Shown: positions 16,914-27,079 of the stretch, piece by piece
Numbering within the stretch: position 1 is the stretch's first letter
How the letters are laid out: each line of letters begins with the position of its first letter
From: Lactobacillus gallinarum DSM 10532 = JCM 2011
Lineage (GTDB): Bacteria; Bacillota; Bacilli; Lactobacillales; Lactobacillaceae
Reading direction: 5' to 3'
DNA length: 64,000 bases
Assembly: GCF_001434975.1 (NCBI RefSeq)
Contig: NZ_AZEL01000044.1
Span: forward strand, 59,896 to 123,895
The notes under the pieces: model-generated
Seen by the model: only the letters and a program-made list of their open reading frames with translations
What the model was told of the DNA's origin: nothing
The model's database searches: none
Program-made: the position numbers and the translations under genes

Positions 16914-18547
16914 TTAATTTTTCTTACGTTTATCATCTATGAACAAAGCCATTAATCCAGTTGCAGCAAGTAAAGAACCTAACATAATAGTCATAATACT
17001 ATGTCTTTCTCCTGTTTGAGGTAATGTTTTATGACTTGATTCATTAACCACTTTGCTTTGTATGCTGTTCTCACCATATGGTTTATAATCATTAGACCAG
17101 CTTTCCCCTTGTGGTACGTAGTTATTAGTCCAGCGATTATTTTCAGCATGTATCCCACTATTCTTATTCCATGATTGATGTTTCTTGTGAACAACATACT
17201 TTTTATCATTATATTTACCACTATCATATGGATCATTTCCTGGTAACTCTAAATATAGTTTATTACCATAAAAATGCATGTTTCCTGCTAAGGCATCTGT
17301 GACATCCTTTGCAGCGTCCGGATCAAAATACATACTTTGAGTTGGAAATGAATTCTGATTATTTAATTCATATATTTTAATCTTTGTGACATGATTATTA
17401 TAATTTACTTCTGAATCTGTCTTGGGGCAATTTGATATAGTAACCGTTTCATCACCAATACTTTTGCCTAGAGGATTAATATAAATAGTATGTCTAAAAG
17501 TATTATTATCTAGATTAACTTTATCTATAAAGGCTTCACCATTTAGATTTGAATTTTCAGATTGAATATCATTATTAAATGTACGATACTTTACATTTAC
17601 ATCTTTACTATAAGTTTTCGATCCAATGTTTGTCTCAAGCTCTTGTTGTGAATCATTAGGGACATTTTTAGGATCGATAAATACAGGAATAGAAAGCGAA
17701 GCAGATATATCTTCCTTACCATCAATATTTGAAGTAAAAGTATAAAGAATATCTCTATCCGTCACCTTATTAGAAGTAGTAGCAATTATATCACCATCTT
17801 GATCCATTAAATCTGGTATACTACGTCCTTCTTCATGAGCATGATTATTCATAAAATTAGGATCAGTCGTACCATATAAATTCAGATTGTCACTAAAATG
17901 AATCTTAAAACCGTCACCACTTTTTACGGAATCATTAGGAAGTTTGAAAGAATAATTAGCTCTGAGTATATCTCCATTTTCTGGTTCAACATTTTGATTA
18001 TCTTCAAGTGCTTTTCCTTTTGAATCAGTGATATTTGTCTTTACATCTTCCAATTTATTAGATACATCTTGACCATTAACCTGTTTTGAATCAGTCTTTT
18101 CAACTTTACTTGTTTTTAATGCAGATGCAGGCAATGATTCTTTGCTTTTATCCCCTGAAGCCCAACTTCATTCAAGTTAGCAGTTTTCTCTCTTGCATCT
18201 TTATTAACAACTATCTTGCTTGAATTTATTTCACTTTCTGGTGAAACAGAAGTATTAACTTTAACAACATTATCTTGCTATGTATTATCTGCCTTTAAAG
18301 TTGAAGTAGCAGTATCTGTTGAGACCTTACCTACTGTTTTTTGGTTTATATTTTGTTTTTCAACTTGAGTAGCGGGTTGGTTGGGAACGTCATCCGCAGC
18401 TTGCACTACATTACCACCATTATTTAAATAAAATACTGTTCCAATCAAAACGGAAGCTGCACCGATTGTAAGCTTTCTAATCGAAAACTTATCACTTTTT
18501 TTATTCATTTGCTTAAGTTTTTCATCAAAATTATTTTTTGACAACAT
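16914..18547 (-). pseudogene. LPXTG-anchored MSCRAMM-like adhesin with signal peptide, disrupted
   Basis: The N-terminal part (18547-18281) has a YSIRK-type signal: KFSIRKLTIGAASVLIGTVF. It ends at a TAG (18280-18278). Translation past the stop continues sensibly (QDNVVKVNTSVSPESEINSS) until a -1 frameshift within about 18151-18170. The next frame reads on to the anchor LPQTGERHS, a hydrophobic helix and DKRKKN. The middle resembles the paired Ig-like N2/N3 ligand-binding domains of staphylococcal Sdr/Clf proteins: ILYTFTSNIDGKEDISASLS, FIDPKNV, NTFRHTIYINPLGKSIGDE. Intact, it would be about 540 residues on the cell wall, binding a host ligand. Two separate lesions argue for real decay rather than one sequencing error. 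Confidence 0.82.
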
Positions 18548-18948
18548 GATTTAACCTCCCAGTACTCAAGTTTTGAATCAATAACAACGTTTATCTTTAC
18601 AAAATTCATTCTAGTTCTTTTTTTTAATGCGCATAAATTACTCTTTTTACATATCATTTAAAGCTTAGCCTTGTCTTGTGACTTTTGTGTACGCGTATTA
18701 TATAATATTGTTTTGTTATTTCTGCTTAATTCTGTTTATGCTAAGAACACCGTAATTCCAGTGTTTTATTCAATATCATTAAAACTAGCGAGTACGCTAT
18801 CTTAGCAATCCCTTTAATCATTTCTATTATTCAATAATATTTTTGTTATTTAATAATCAAATAATATATTTTTGCATACAAAAAGCATCAAGTTTTTCAA
18901 ATCAACTTGATGCTTTTAATTATTTAAAATTAAATTACTATTTTTTCA
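18548..18948. other. AT-rich intergenic region upstream of the adhesin remnant
   Basis: No gene is visible. On the minus strand a TATAAT (18702-18697) about 150 bases before the adhesin start is a possible -10, without a clear -35. The 18880-18918 part holds the terminator of the two-component operon. Confidence 0.5.
18879..18918 (-). terminator. Terminator after the two-component operon
   Basis: Minus-strand hairpin AAAAGCATCAAG/CTTGATGCTTTT, with a T-run, about 30 bases after the histidine kinase stop. Confidence 0.85.
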
Positions 18949-20517
18949 TTATTCCAAATTACTCTTTGGCAATTCAGAATTTTCATTTAATTTCTTCAAT
19001 TTAGCAGCCTTCTTTTTAGAAAGAAGTGGGAAAGTTAACTTAAATTGACTTCCTTGTCCTTCAACAGACTCTACACTAATTTCACCATGATAGCTGTCTA
19101 CAAGTTTATGGGCAATAGACAAGCCTAAGCCATTGCCGCCCTTTTCACGAGTTCTTGCCTTATCCACTCGGTAAAAACGATTAAAGATTTTCTTTTGATC
19201 TTCCTTAGAAATACCTTCACCAAAGTCTTGAACAATAATGTTAACTTCTTTTTTGGTTAACCCAGCAGAAACATTAATTTGCTTAAGATCGGTTGAATAT
19301 TTAATCGCATTATCAATTAAAATCACTAGTAATTGTTCTAAATGACCGTGATATATTTGAATTTCGGTACCTTGAGGTAAATCATCCTCGTCAAGTCTAA
19401 TTTCAAAATCAGGATGAACCATGGCTAGATCTGCAACTACTCGCTTAACTGTATCATAAACATTTGTTACTTCATGTGGATATTGCACATCAATTTGTTC
19501 AGCCCTAGTTAAATCAAGCATTTCTTGAATCAGATGTTTCATCCGGTCAGCTTCTTGCAAGGAGGCCTTAATTGATTCATCTAAAATCTGTGGATCATCT
19601 TTACCCCAACGTTCGAGCATATTCAGATGCCCTTCGATTACAGCCACAGGTGTGCGCAATTCATGCGAAACATCCCCTACAAACTGCTTCTGCTGTTCAA
19701 TGTAGCTCTGCATTCTATCCAACATTTGATTAATCGAAGTGGCCAAATCTTCTAATTCATCATCACGATTTAATTCTTTAATTCGTGCTCCACTATTAGG
19801 ATCCGCGTTAACTTCCTGAGCAACTTTAGACATCCGTTTAATCGGCTTAACAACATTGAATACCAAAATATATGAAGTCACTACAAACACAACAATCGCA
19901 ATTATTGATATTACAATCATTGAACGCAATAAGTTCTTCATCAAACTATTGTAATATGTCATATTGTTAGAAACTACAATATATCCTGTCAACTTATTGT
20001 TTACGGATGAATAAACTTTTTGATAAGTCAATAAAATTTGATGACCATTGCGTTTAATTATTTCATTTTTCTCTACTTCTTTAAACGGTTTGAATTTTGG
20101 TGTCACGTTTCCATTAGTAAAAACAATCTCACCATGTTTATTATAAACAGCCGCATTAATATCAGGATTAGAAATAGAAGCAATCAAATTATCGCTAAAC
20201 GCATTATTAGTGGTGTCTTTATTGCTAATGACTGGCCCACCCTTTAGAATTCGTCTAGTAGCCGGAGAAAGAGATGGTATTACGTTAGATATCTGCAATT
20301 CATCTGGAATTGAACTTAACGTCCTATCTAGCGTAGTCACTACATTGCGCGATGTCTCTTGCTGCTGATCTAATGATTGCTGACTAACAATTTGATAAAC
20401 AACGACTGAAAATATGACAAAAGAGACCGTAATCGTTAAAGCAACGATACTTACCCATCGCACAATTAACGATGAATGCTTGGTCTCTTCATTTTTATTC
20501 TTGGTCATCATCTTCAT
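18949..20517 (-). CDS. Sensor histidine kinase (ArlS-like)
   Basis: 522 residues. Two membrane helices (about 22-46 and 200-222) flank an extracytoplasmic sensor domain. A HAMP linker (about 220-275), a dimerisation domain with the phospho-His in VSHELRTPVAVIEGHLNMLE, then a HATPase with N box VILIDNAIKYS, G1 DFGEGIS and G2 GGNGLGLSIA follow. The order and the RWGKDDP segment resemble ArlS of staphylococci, which governs adhesion and autolysis; the signal here is unknown. The start overlaps the regulator gene by 23 bases, so the pair is translationally coupled. Confidence 0.93.
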   Translation of the reverse strand: MKMMTKNKNEETKHSSLIVRWVSIVALTITVSFVIFSVVVYQIVSQQSLDQQQETSRNVVTTLDRTLSSIPDELQISNVIPSLSPATRRILKGGPVISNKDTTNNAFSDNLIASISNPDINAAVYNKHGEIVFTNGNVTPKFKPFKEVEKNEIIKRNGHQILLTYQKVYSSVNNKLTGYIVVSNNMTYYNSLMKNLLRSMIVISIIAIVVFVVTSYILVFNVVKPIKRMSKVAQEVNADPNSGARIKELNRDDELEDLATSINQMLDRMQSYIEQQKQFVGDVSHELRTPVAVIEGHLNMLERWGKDDPQILDESIKASLQEADRMKHLIQEMLDLTRAEQIDVQYPHEVTNVYDTVKRVVADLAMVHPDFEIRLDEDDLPQGTEIQIYHGHLEQLLVILIDNAIKYSTDLKQINVSAGLTKKEVNIIVQDFGEGISKEDQKKIFNRFYRVDKARTREKGGNGLGLSIAHKLVDSYHGEISVESVEGQGSQFKLTFPLLSKKKAAKLKKLNENSELPKSNLE

Positions 20518-21211
20518 CTCTTACCATATAACCGGTACCACGAACCGTCTTAATGTAAGATGATTGTCCTGGAACATCGATCTTATTGCGCAAGTAACGA
20601 ACATAAACTTCTACAACGTTAGTTTCAATATTAGATTCTGGACCCCAAATCTTATTTAGCAATTGATCACGACTAACAACGTTATTCTTATTCTCAATTA
20701 AAGTCATTAATAAGTTGTATTCGCGCTTAGTTAAATCGATTGCCTTGCCATCTCCGCGGTGAACAATACGATTAGCAGTTTCAATTGTTAAATTCTTAAA
20801 TTTCACAATCTTTTGCTTAGCTACAGTAACCTTAGAAGCATCTTTTTCAATCTTTACTCGGCGCAAAACAGCACGTAAACGAGCAAGAAGTTCTTCAATT
20901 GCAAATGGCTTAACAATATAATCATCTGCACCATGATCCAAACCTGAAACGCGATCAATAACAGAATCACGTGCGGTCATCATAATAATAGGCGTAGTCT
21001 TCACCTGACGAACACGACGAGCAATTTCTAATCCATTCAGGTCCGGCAACATTAAGTCAAGCAGGATTGCATCAAAATCTTGATTAAGGGCATCTTCTAG
21101 TCCCTTACGACCATTGTTTTCTACTACAGTTTCATAATTCTCGTGTTGTAATTCCAACTCCACAAAACGAGCTAAATTTTTTTCATCTTCAATAATTAGA
21201 ATTTTTGCCAT
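20495..21211 (-). CDS. OmpR/PhoB family response regulator (ArlR-like)
   Basis: 238 residues. The receiver domain (1-120) has the acidic pair IEDE, the phospho-Asp52 in ILLDLMLPDLNG, Thr in MMTARD and Lys in IVKPF. A winged-helix DNA-binding domain (about 140-232) shows LTKREYNLLMTLIEN and the recognition stretch NVVEVYVRYLRNKID, ending TVRGTGYMVR. It would be phosphorylated by the following kinase and control genes outside the view. The nearest membrane-surface gene is the broken adhesin downstream, but no link is shown. Confidence 0.94.
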   Translation of the reverse strand: MAKILIIEDEKNLARFVELELQHENYETVVENNGRKGLEDALNQDFDAILLDLMLPDLNGLEIARRVRQVKTTPIIMMTARDSVIDRVSGLDHGADDYIVKPFAIEELLARLRAVLRRVKIEKDASKVTVAKQKIVKFKNLTIETANRIVHRGDGKAIDLTKREYNLLMTLIENKNNVVSRDQLLNKIWGPESNIETNVVEVYVRYLRNKIDVPGQSSYIKTVRGTGYMVRDEDDDQE

Positions 21212-21312
21212 GTTAATTCAATTCCTCATCGATCAATTTGGTTCTCTAAATACTAACAAATATATTAAAAAATGTTTTTATAATTAAAGGATACTTTAAA
21301 AGTGCCCTCAAA

Positions 21313-21353
21313 ACAAGATAAAAAAACAATCAAAGCCAAAATTCTTTGATCGT
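21313..21353 (-). terminator. Terminator after the yceD-like gene
   Basis: Minus-strand stem ATCAAAG/CTTTGAT with loop, followed by TGTTTTTTTA. Confidence 0.8.
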
Positions 21354-21373
21354 TCTTAGTCAATTAGATAATC

Positions 21374-21928
21374 TTACTTTTTCTTATTATTCTCATTATT
21401 ATCAAATAAAACCTTTAATTTGGCAAATGCAGGATTTACTTGATTTTTCTTTCCTTCTTCAAATGCTGATTCAGAAACTACTTCCCAGCCTTTACCTTCA
21501 GGATAGATATCCTTTTCCTTTTCTTCAGGAGTTAAAATTGTGGTCGGAATATTAAGTAACATATTATCTTCAATTGCTGTCTGTAAATCAATTACATCAT
21601 TTTCAATTTTAACAATTGTATCATTATCTTCAAGTTCTTCTTTAGTTGGTTTTCGATCAAGATAATTTTCTGTAAAAGTAAAATCTTCATGGTATTTAAC
21701 AGGCTGCAAGCTTCGACTTGATGGAACCACTAAATCAGCAGTAACATGAAAATTTCCAGTTACAAAGGGCTCTTGATAAAACAAATCTCCAGAAACATAT
21801 ACGTTTTTGGCATCAATTAAAAGATCCTTGCTTCTTTTGAAAAATTCTGGTCGCATTTCTACATCACGTTCAATATGTGTTAACGGCTCAGAACTATTTC
21901 TTATTCTAGAAAAACTAAGTTCTAACAT
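21374..21928 (-). CDS. YceD/DUF177 family protein (23S rRNA accumulation factor)
   Basis: 184 residues from MLELSFSRIRNSSEPLTHIE; the ATG at 21928 has GAGGTG upstream, overlapping the stop of the ylbM-like gene by a few bases of spacing. DUF177 marks include NVYVSGDLFYQEPFVTGNFH, and the acidic stretch near DNDTIVKIENDVIDL and LLNIPTTILTPEEKE. YceD homologues affect 23S rRNA levels. In most Firmicutes rpmF (L32) follows directly; here a terminator follows and the 160-base gap is too short for it. C-terminus is basic (NNENNKKK). Confidence 0.9.
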   Translation of the reverse strand: MLELSFSRIRNSSEPLTHIERDVEMRPEFFKRSKDLLIDAKNVYVSGDLFYQEPFVTGNFHVTADLVVPSSRSLQPVKYHEDFTFTENYLDRKPTKEELEDNDTIVKIENDVIDLQTAIEDNMLLNIPTTILTPEEKEKDIYPEGKGWEVVSESAFEEGKKNQVNPAFAKLKVLFDNNENNKKK

Positions 21929-21929
21929 A

Positions 21930-23081
21930 TTACACCTCAATTGGTCGTTGACCAAAGTTTTGATCAACACCCATTATTTGTTCAAATAAACGATCTGTTC
22001 TAACTTGCAATGCAAGTGAACCGCTTTTAGCACTTCGCTTATCTACTTTAGAAATAATTTCAGTTTGAAAATCTTTTCGATTCTTCTTCAAATATTGACG
22101 TCCAATTTTACTAAATCCTAATAACATTAAGGATTCTTGATTGAAACTAGCAATCATATCATCTTGAGTAACATTTAAAAGCGTATAAAGGCTTAATCTA
22201 CGCAAACGAGAATAAGTGTATCGTTTAGATTTGATCCTACGTAAAAATTCTGTGAAATCACGAGATAAATGTATTTCTTGTTTCATTTTATACTCTAAGC
22301 CTTCACTCATTTGATAAATTTGTCTTAAATCCTCAATTGAAGAAGATTCGATCCGATATTTTAAAAACGGATACAATAAATTCCAATTAGGATAAACTTG
22401 TTGCTTGCTCAGTTCAATTGCTTCGGCTTTAGGCATCCAGTATTTTAAATTACTCGTATCCTCACCATGGAGCAGTAAATTTCTAATAGCACTTGCGCTT
22501 TGGACTACGCCATTTCTTTGCAGAAGATCATCATGTCCCGCTCCAATTCGGTTAACAGGATGTAACTTCAGTGGTGAACCTAAATTATGATTTGCAACTG
22601 CATAGGCCAAACCCAAAATTGCATTAGGCTGATTAACCTCATGTCCTACCTCACGAGCTACCATCTGATTATACTGGGTTGAATAAGTCTGGCTGTAATC
22701 CTTAAAATCCATATGATTCTGGGGGATTTCAGCAATTCTACTGCCCAAATATGCAAAATTAAGGTTAGCATCTTCAACGCCGAAAACAAGATCAGTCACG
22801 CCTAATTTAGCTAATTGTTCAATATTGCCTAATGAAAATAAGTCTGCCGGTTCAACAGCGGTTGAAAAAGGCGTCTCAAAGACTAAATCTGCACCTGATT
22901 GAAGTGCTGCTTTAGCCCGTTGCCACTTACTCATAATCGCCATTTCTCCACGCTGCACATAATTACCAGACATCAAAACTACAATTGGATCATTCCCAGC
23001 AATTAACCGTGCTTGATTTAGCAAGAATTCATGACCACTATGAAAAGGATTAAATTCTGCAATAATCCCGACAACGCTCAT
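21930..23081 (-). CDS. tRNA(Met) cytidine acetate ligase / YlbM nucleotidyltransferase
   Basis: 383 residues. The N-terminal nucleotidyltransferase fold has [20 protein letters not shown] with the HxGH-like site, and [20 protein letters not shown]. The GRNAD-like loop and NRIGAGHDD match TmcAL. In B. subtilis TmcAL forms N4-acetylcytidine at the wobble base of elongator tRNA-Met from acetate and ATP. Gene order rsfS-ylbM-yceD is common in lactobacilli. The same role here is inferred from the family. Confidence 0.9.
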   Translation of the reverse strand: MSVVGIIAEFNPFHSGHEFLLNQARLIAGNDPIVVLMSGNYVQRGEMAIMSKWQRAKAALQSGADLVFETPFSTAVEPADLFSLGNIEQLAKLGVTDLVFGVEDANLNFAYLGSRIAEIPQNHMDFKDYSQTYSTQYNQMVAREVGHEVNQPNAILGLAYAVANHNLGSPLKLHPVNRIGAGHDDLLQRNGVVQSASAIRNLLLHGEDTSNLKYWMPKAEAIELSKQQVYPNWNLLYPFLKYRIESSSIEDLRQIYQMSEGLEYKMKQEIHLSRDFTEFLRRIKSKRYTYSRLRRLSLYTLLNVTQDDMIASFNQESLMLLGFSKIGRQYLKKNRKDFQTEIISKVDKRSAKSGSLALQVRTDRLFEQIMGVDQNFGQRPIEV

Positions 23082-23086
23082 TTTTA

Positions 23087-23434
23087 TTAATCTTCCTTTA
23101 ATTCAACTTGCTTACCATTAGCCCATAATTTTTCAAGATTATAAAATTCACGAGCTTCTTTGGTAAAGACATTAACTACTACATCGCCTAAATCAAGCAA
23201 AAGCCAATTTGAATCTCTAGTACCTTCAATACGGTAGTCACTATATTCATTTTCATGTGCTGCTTCTACAATTGAGTTAACAATAGCATGAAGTTGACGA
23301 TTAGAACCAGCACTGGTAATTACATAATAATCAGCTAAAATACTAATACCGCGCATATCATAAGCTTCGGTATCTTCACCATGACGATCACTAATTGCTT
23401 TAGTTGTAAAATCTAAAATTTCTTGACTAGTCAA
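23087..23434 (-). CDS. rsfS: Ribosomal silencing factor RsfS
   Basis: 115 residues, the family length. Conserved segments are [40 protein letters not shown] and [11 protein letters not shown]. RsfS binds uL14 and blocks subunit joining, lowering translation in slow growth, and helps large-subunit assembly. It follows yqeK by 20 bases and precedes ylbM by 5, so it belongs to one operon with ribosome and NAD genes. Confidence 0.95.
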   Translation of the reverse strand: MTSQEILDFTTKAISDRHGEDTEAYDMRGISILADYYVITSAGSNRQLHAIVNSIVEAAHENEYSDYRIEGTRDSNWLLLDLGDVVVNVFTKEAREFYNLEKLWANGKQVELKED

Positions 23435-23454
23435 ATTTTTTCTCCTTTATAAAA

Positions 23455-24045
23455 CTATTTTGTACTCCAAACGTTATAAGCTTTTAAAGTACGTGGATAA
23501 ACTTTATTTCTTTGTTCAATTAAAAAACTTAAAGTATGAGCCAGTTGGTAACCTACTCCCTTATCTAAATTGGCATAGGTTATTTTTCTAGCTTCGTCAA
23601 CACCTAGGAAATCACGACCAGGCTCGATAAAATCCGCCATAAACACAATTTTGTCTAAGGTGGTCATTTCTACATCCCCAGTAGTATGACGGCGAATAGC
23701 AGTCAAAATCTCAGGATCTCGAATTTTCAAATCACGTTCTACAAAATATGTTCCAACGATTCCGTGCCAAATAGCGCGATTCCAATTAAGTAAATCTGGA
23801 TCAAAATCTTGCTCTTTAATTACTTTAACATATTCTTCTACAGGCACTTGCTTTGCATAATCATGAACAAAACCTGCAAGTGCTGCTTTATCTTCATCAT
23901 AACCATTCAATTTGGCTAATTTACGTGAAGTCTCACTAACTCGAACGCAATGCTGAAATCTTTTATCATCCATATTTGCCTTTTCCTTAGCAATAATTTC
24001 AGCGCTTGTTAATGGTGAATATGTCTTTTTAAAAATTAGTTTCGT
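23455..24045 (-). CDS. YqeK family HD-domain hydrolase (Ap4A hydrolase, symmetrical)
   Basis: The likely start is TTG at 24045 (GGGGC upstream), overlapping nadD by 17 bases and giving MTKLIFKKTYSPLTSAEIIA, 196 residues. Metal-binding HD marks: QHCVRVSETS, AGFVHDYAKQVP, IWHGIVGTYF, IRRHTTGDVEMTTLDKIVFM and ADFIEPGR. YqeK members split diadenosine tetraphosphate into two ADP. The alternative upstream ATG at 24069 lies inside nadD and lacks a better ribosome site. Confidence 0.88.
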   Translation of the reverse strand, partial: TKLIFKKTYSPLTSAEIIAKEKANMDDKRFQHCVRVSETSRKLAKLNGYDEDKAALAGFVHDYAKQVPVEEYVKVIKEQDFDPDLLNWNRAIWHGIVGTYFVERDLKIRDPEILTAIRRHTTGDVEMTTLDKIVFMADFIEPGRDFLGVDEARKITYANLDKGVGYQLAHTLSFLIEQRNKVYPRTLKAYNVWSTK

Positions 24046-24691
24046 CAAGATAAAGCCCCTTTTCCACAATATATTTTCTAACTGCTTCAGGCACTAAATA
24101 TCTAATTGAAGTTCCAGTAGCTACAGAACGACGAATAGCAGTCGAGCTTAATCGAATATCGGGTGCATCTACCCAGATCATTGGATACTGCGGATCTTGC
24201 GGATAACCTGGGCGACGAATACCAACCAAGGTAACTAACTTAGCTAAAGTAGATGCTTCTTTCCAAGTATGGAAACTGTTTACCTGATCGCTACCCATGA
24301 TTAAATAATAATTATTTTGAGGTGCTTTTTCTTTTAGATAACGCATTGTATCTACAGTATATGAAACACCTCCGCGGAATAACTCCAACAGCTTCACTCT
24401 AAATTTAGGATTATCTTTGGTTGCTAAATCAAGCATAGTTGCTCGATCTTTGGCTGAAGTTAGCGGTGCATTTTTATGTGGCGGAATATTATCTGGAATA
24501 AACCAAACTTCATCTAAACGCAATTTAGTCATTGCTTGTTCTGCAGCTACCAAATGGGCAATATGGACTGGATTAAAAGTACCACCCATAATTCCAATTT
24601 GCCGGCCTCTGCCCTTTTCCTGTTCTAATTCAGCTTTTTCTTCAACAGTTGGTGCTTCTTTTTCAATACATTTTGGATTAACCATACGCAA
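24029..24691 (-). CDS. nadD: Nicotinate-nucleotide adenylyltransferase
   Basis: 220 residues. The nucleotidyltransferase core starts near residue 31 with IGIMGGTFNPVHIAHLVAA (phosphate site GxFxPxHxxH), followed by IPDNIPPHK, IMGSDQVNSFHTWKE and the ATP site IRLSSTAIRRSVATGTSIRY. It joins nicotinate mononucleotide and ATP to make deamido-NAD. The N-terminal extension of about 30 charged residues (EEKAELEQEKGRGRQ) is common in lactobacilli. The start at 24691 is 4 bases after the yqeH stop. Confidence 0.95.
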   Translation of the reverse strand: MRMVNPKCIEKEAPTVEEKAELEQEKGRGRQIGIMGGTFNPVHIAHLVAAEQAMTKLRLDEVWFIPDNIPPHKNAPLTSAKDRATMLDLATKDNPKFRVKLLELFRGGVSYTVDTMRYLKEKAPQNNYYLIMGSDQVNSFHTWKEASTLAKLVTLVGIRRPGYPQDPQYPMIWVDAPDIRLSSTAIRRSVATGTSIRYLVPEAVRKYIVEKGLYLDETNF

Positions 24692-24695
24692 ACCT

Positions 24696-25805
24696 CTAAA
24701 TTAATGCACGACGAATACCCAAGCCAATACCATCTGGCGTATATGTCTTAACTAAACAGCCCTTTGGCACAGTTACAAAACCAATGCCTCCAAATAATAG
24801 GTCACTCTTAAATTCCGTTTTAAATTCTTTTCCCTTAAGTGGTGTCATTTTATCATCTGGAGATGGAGGTGCTAATAATTCGCCCTTATGTTTTTCATAA
24901 AACGCATCTGCATTGGCAGTTTTTGTTCGATGAACATACATGTTACGTGCTACATAAACTGTAAAACTAGTTGATTCACCTTTAAGGTAATCAATTCTAC
25001 CTAATCCAGCCAAAAACAGAGTATTCCCTGGCAAAAGTTGGTAAGTAGCTGGCTTTAACGGTTTCTTAGGTGAGATCAATTCCAAATCCTTAGCATCTAG
25101 ATGAGTGGCTAGTTGATTGTCTGTCATAATTCCTGGCGTATCAATCAAAAAATGTCCATTTTCAAGCGGAATTTCAATTTGATCTAAAGTAGTACCTGGA
25201 AAACGTGACGTTGTGATCAGATTTTGAATATCACCCATCATGTCAATGATTGCATTGATTAAAGTTGACTTACCGACATTAGTTGTCCCTACAAAGTAGA
25301 CATCTTTATCTTGAGATTGGTCATTAATATATGAAATCAAACTTTCTAAATTTAATTTCTTTTTAGCAGAAACTAAGAAAATATCTTTAGGATAAAGCCC
25401 CATGCGATTAGCTTCTTGTCTCATCCAATCCTTAATTTTGCTTTGCTTAGAATTCTTAGGAAAAAGATCAAATTTATTTCCAACAAGAATAAAATCATTA
25501 TTCCCTACAAAACGCTTTAAAGATGATAACAAAGAATTAGAAAAGTCGAATAGATCAACCACATTGACAATCAAAGCTTTTTTCTCAGCTAAAGAATTGA
25601 GCAAAGCCAAAAAGTCATCATTGTTTAAATCTACTGGCATAATTTCATTATAGTGACGTAATTTAAAACAACGTTGACAATAAACATCTGTATTTTCTTC
25701 ATTTTTTGCTTTTTCAAGAGCGCTCTTTGGCAAATAACCCGCCTTTTGTGGATCATCAGACTGAAGAACTGCCCCACAGCCAATACAAATAATATCCTCA
25801 TCCAT
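24696..25805 (-). CDS. yqeH: Ribosome biogenesis GTPase YqeH
   Basis: 369 residues. An N-terminal zinc finger (CIGCGAVLQ ... CQRCFKLRHYNE) is followed by a circularly permuted GTPase: G4 VGNKFDLFPK, G5 VSAKKK, then G1 GTTNVGKSTLIN and G3 IDTPGIM. YqeH takes part in small-subunit assembly. The start overlaps the end of yqeG by 8 bases. Order yqeG-yqeH-nadD-yqeK-rsfS is conserved across Firmicutes. Confidence 0.95.
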   Translation of the reverse strand: MDEDIICIGCGAVLQSDDPQKAGYLPKSALEKAKNEENTDVYCQRCFKLRHYNEIMPVDLNNDDFLALLNSLAEKKALIVNVVDLFDFSNSLLSSLKRFVGNNDFILVGNKFDLFPKNSKQSKIKDWMRQEANRMGLYPKDIFLVSAKKKLNLESLISYINDQSQDKDVYFVGTTNVGKSTLINAIIDMMGDIQNLITTSRFPGTTLDQIEIPLENGHFLIDTPGIMTDNQLATHLDAKDLELISPKKPLKPATYQLLPGNTLFLAGLGRIDYLKGESTSFTVYVARNMYVHRTKTANADAFYEKHKGELLAPPSPDDKMTPLKGKEFKTEFKSDLLFGGIGFVTVPKGCLVKTYTPDGIGLGIRRALI

Positions 25806-26322
25806 TTTGCAAATTCTCCTTAAAGGTTACTCGATGTGATAAACCAAGAAAGAAAAAGATAATCTTTTCAAAAAAGCGATTAATTCGCGTATTCCATTTA
25901 TCAGTTTCAACCAATGGTTTTACTAAAACAGTTTCTACTCCTGCTAAATTCCCGGCTTGCATATCAGTAATCAGCTGGTCACCAACCATCATTACTTGAT
26001 CTTTAGCTAATTTCATCTCTTCGCGTTTACGCGTGATCGCAAAAGGTAACGGTTTGCGAGATTCAGAAACAAAATCAATATGATATGGATTCAATACCTT
26101 ACCAACTCTTTCAGCATTATTATTGGAAATAACTATCAATTTAATATTAGCTTTAGCAAGTTTTTTATTAAAATTATCCATCTCTTTAGCAGTTTCAAAC
26201 TTATTCCATGCAAGCAATGTATTATCTAAATCTGAAAAAACTGCTTTTATTCCCATTTCATTCAACTTGACGGGGTCCAAATTGTAAATTGTATTTATTG
26301 TATATTTTGGTCTAAATAACAT
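25798..26322 (-). CDS. YqeG family HAD IIIA-type phosphatase
   Basis: 174 residues. HAD motifs: AVFSDLDNTLLAW (nucleophile Asp), LIVISNN, KPLPFAITRKREEM and VMMVGDQLITDMQAGNLAG. The family acts on phosphatidylglycerophosphate or a related phosphate ester in other bacteria; the Firmicutes substrate is not certain. First gene of the operon running to yceD. About 135 bases after the rplT terminator, leaving room for its own promoter. Confidence 0.92.
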   Translation of the reverse strand: MLFRPKYTINTIYNLDPVKLNEMGIKAVFSDLDNTLLAWNKFETAKEMDNFNKKLAKANIKLIVISNNNAERVGKVLNPYHIDFVSESRKPLPFAITRKREEMKLAKDQVMMVGDQLITDMQAGNLAGVETVLVKPLVETDKWNTRINRFFEKIIFFFLGLSHRVTFKENLQNG

Positions 26323-26402
26323 AAAAACTCTCCATTTTTTCTCATTCTCTATAATATCAAAAATGGAGTTGCATTAGAAATTTTTGTCTTAGAATATTTG
26401 CA

Positions 26403-26446
26403 AAATCATAAAAAAACAAGGACCAGGAATATCTCCTGATCCTTAT
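26403..26446 (-). terminator. Terminator after rplT
   Basis: Minus-strand stem AAGGATCAGGA/TCCTGGTCCTT followed by GTTTTTTTA, ending the infC operon. Confidence 0.9.
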
Positions 26447-26457
26447 TCATAGTCATA

Positions 26458-26814
26458 TTAGTTCAATGCCTTCTTAGCAGTTTCTGCTAATTGTGCAAAA
26501 GTCTTTGAATCGTTGTAAGCAATATCAGCTAACATCTTACGGTTCATGTCAACACCAGCTAACTTCAAGCCGTGCATTAACTTAGAATATGAAATATCAT
26601 TTTGTCTTGCAGCTGCGTTAATACGAGCAATCCATAACTTTCTGAATTCGCTCTTACGTCTTCTACGGTCGCGGAATGCGTACTTGTATGAAACAAATAA
26701 TTGAGTACTTGCGGCCTTAAATTGCATGTGCTTTGCGCCACGGTAACCCTTGGCAAGCTTCATGATCTTCTTACGACGTTGACGTGTTACAGTTCCACCT
26801 TTAACTCTTGGCAT
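26458..26814 (-). CDS. rplT: 50S ribosomal protein L20
   Basis: 118 residues, [20 protein letters not shown], the normal length. L20 is an early-assembly protein of the large subunit and in Bacillales and Lactobacillales represses its own operon by binding the leader RNA. It ends the infC-rpmI-rplT unit, with a terminator following. Confidence 0.98.
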   Translation of the reverse strand: MPRVKGGTVTRQRRKKIMKLAKGYRGAKHMQFKAASTQLFVSYKYAFRDRRRRKSEFRKLWIARINAAARQNDISYSKLMHGLKLAGVDMNRKMLADIAYNDSKTFAQLAETAKKALN

Positions 26815-26857
26815 TTAAAATTCCTCCTACTATAGTCAGTTATTAAAGAACTAATAA

Positions 26858-27058
26858 TTAGTGCATTTGAGCAAGCATTTGCTTAATACGCTTCATGTCG
26901 CTACGTGAAACCATAGCAGCCTTTCTCAAGTGACGACGTTGCTTCTTAGTCTTACCGTGGAAACGGTGACCAGTAAATGCGTGGTGACGCTTCAAGCCAC
27001 CATTTGCAGTTCTCTTAAAACGCTTAGCAGAAGCGCGGTGTGTTTTCATCTTTGGCAT
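26858..27058 (-). CDS. rpmI: 50S ribosomal protein L35
   Basis: 66 residues, [20 protein letters not shown], very basic and of standard length. It lies 43 bases before rplT and 21 after infC in the conserved operon under the L20 leader. Confidence 0.98.
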   Translation of the reverse strand: MPKMKTHRASAKRFKRTANGGLKRHHAFTGHRFHGKTKKQRRHLRKAAMVSRSDMKRIKQMLAQMH

Positions 27059-27079
27059 ATTTCTATTTCCTCCAATTAA

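Noticed and set aside
18278..18280. TAG in the adhesin as a read-through or recoding site
   Set aside because: A separate frameshift occurs about 110 bases further on, so read-through alone would not restore the protein.
21212..21373. Missed rpmF (L32) gene after yceD
   Set aside because: I searched the interval; it is too short and holds only a terminator and regulator upstream sequence.
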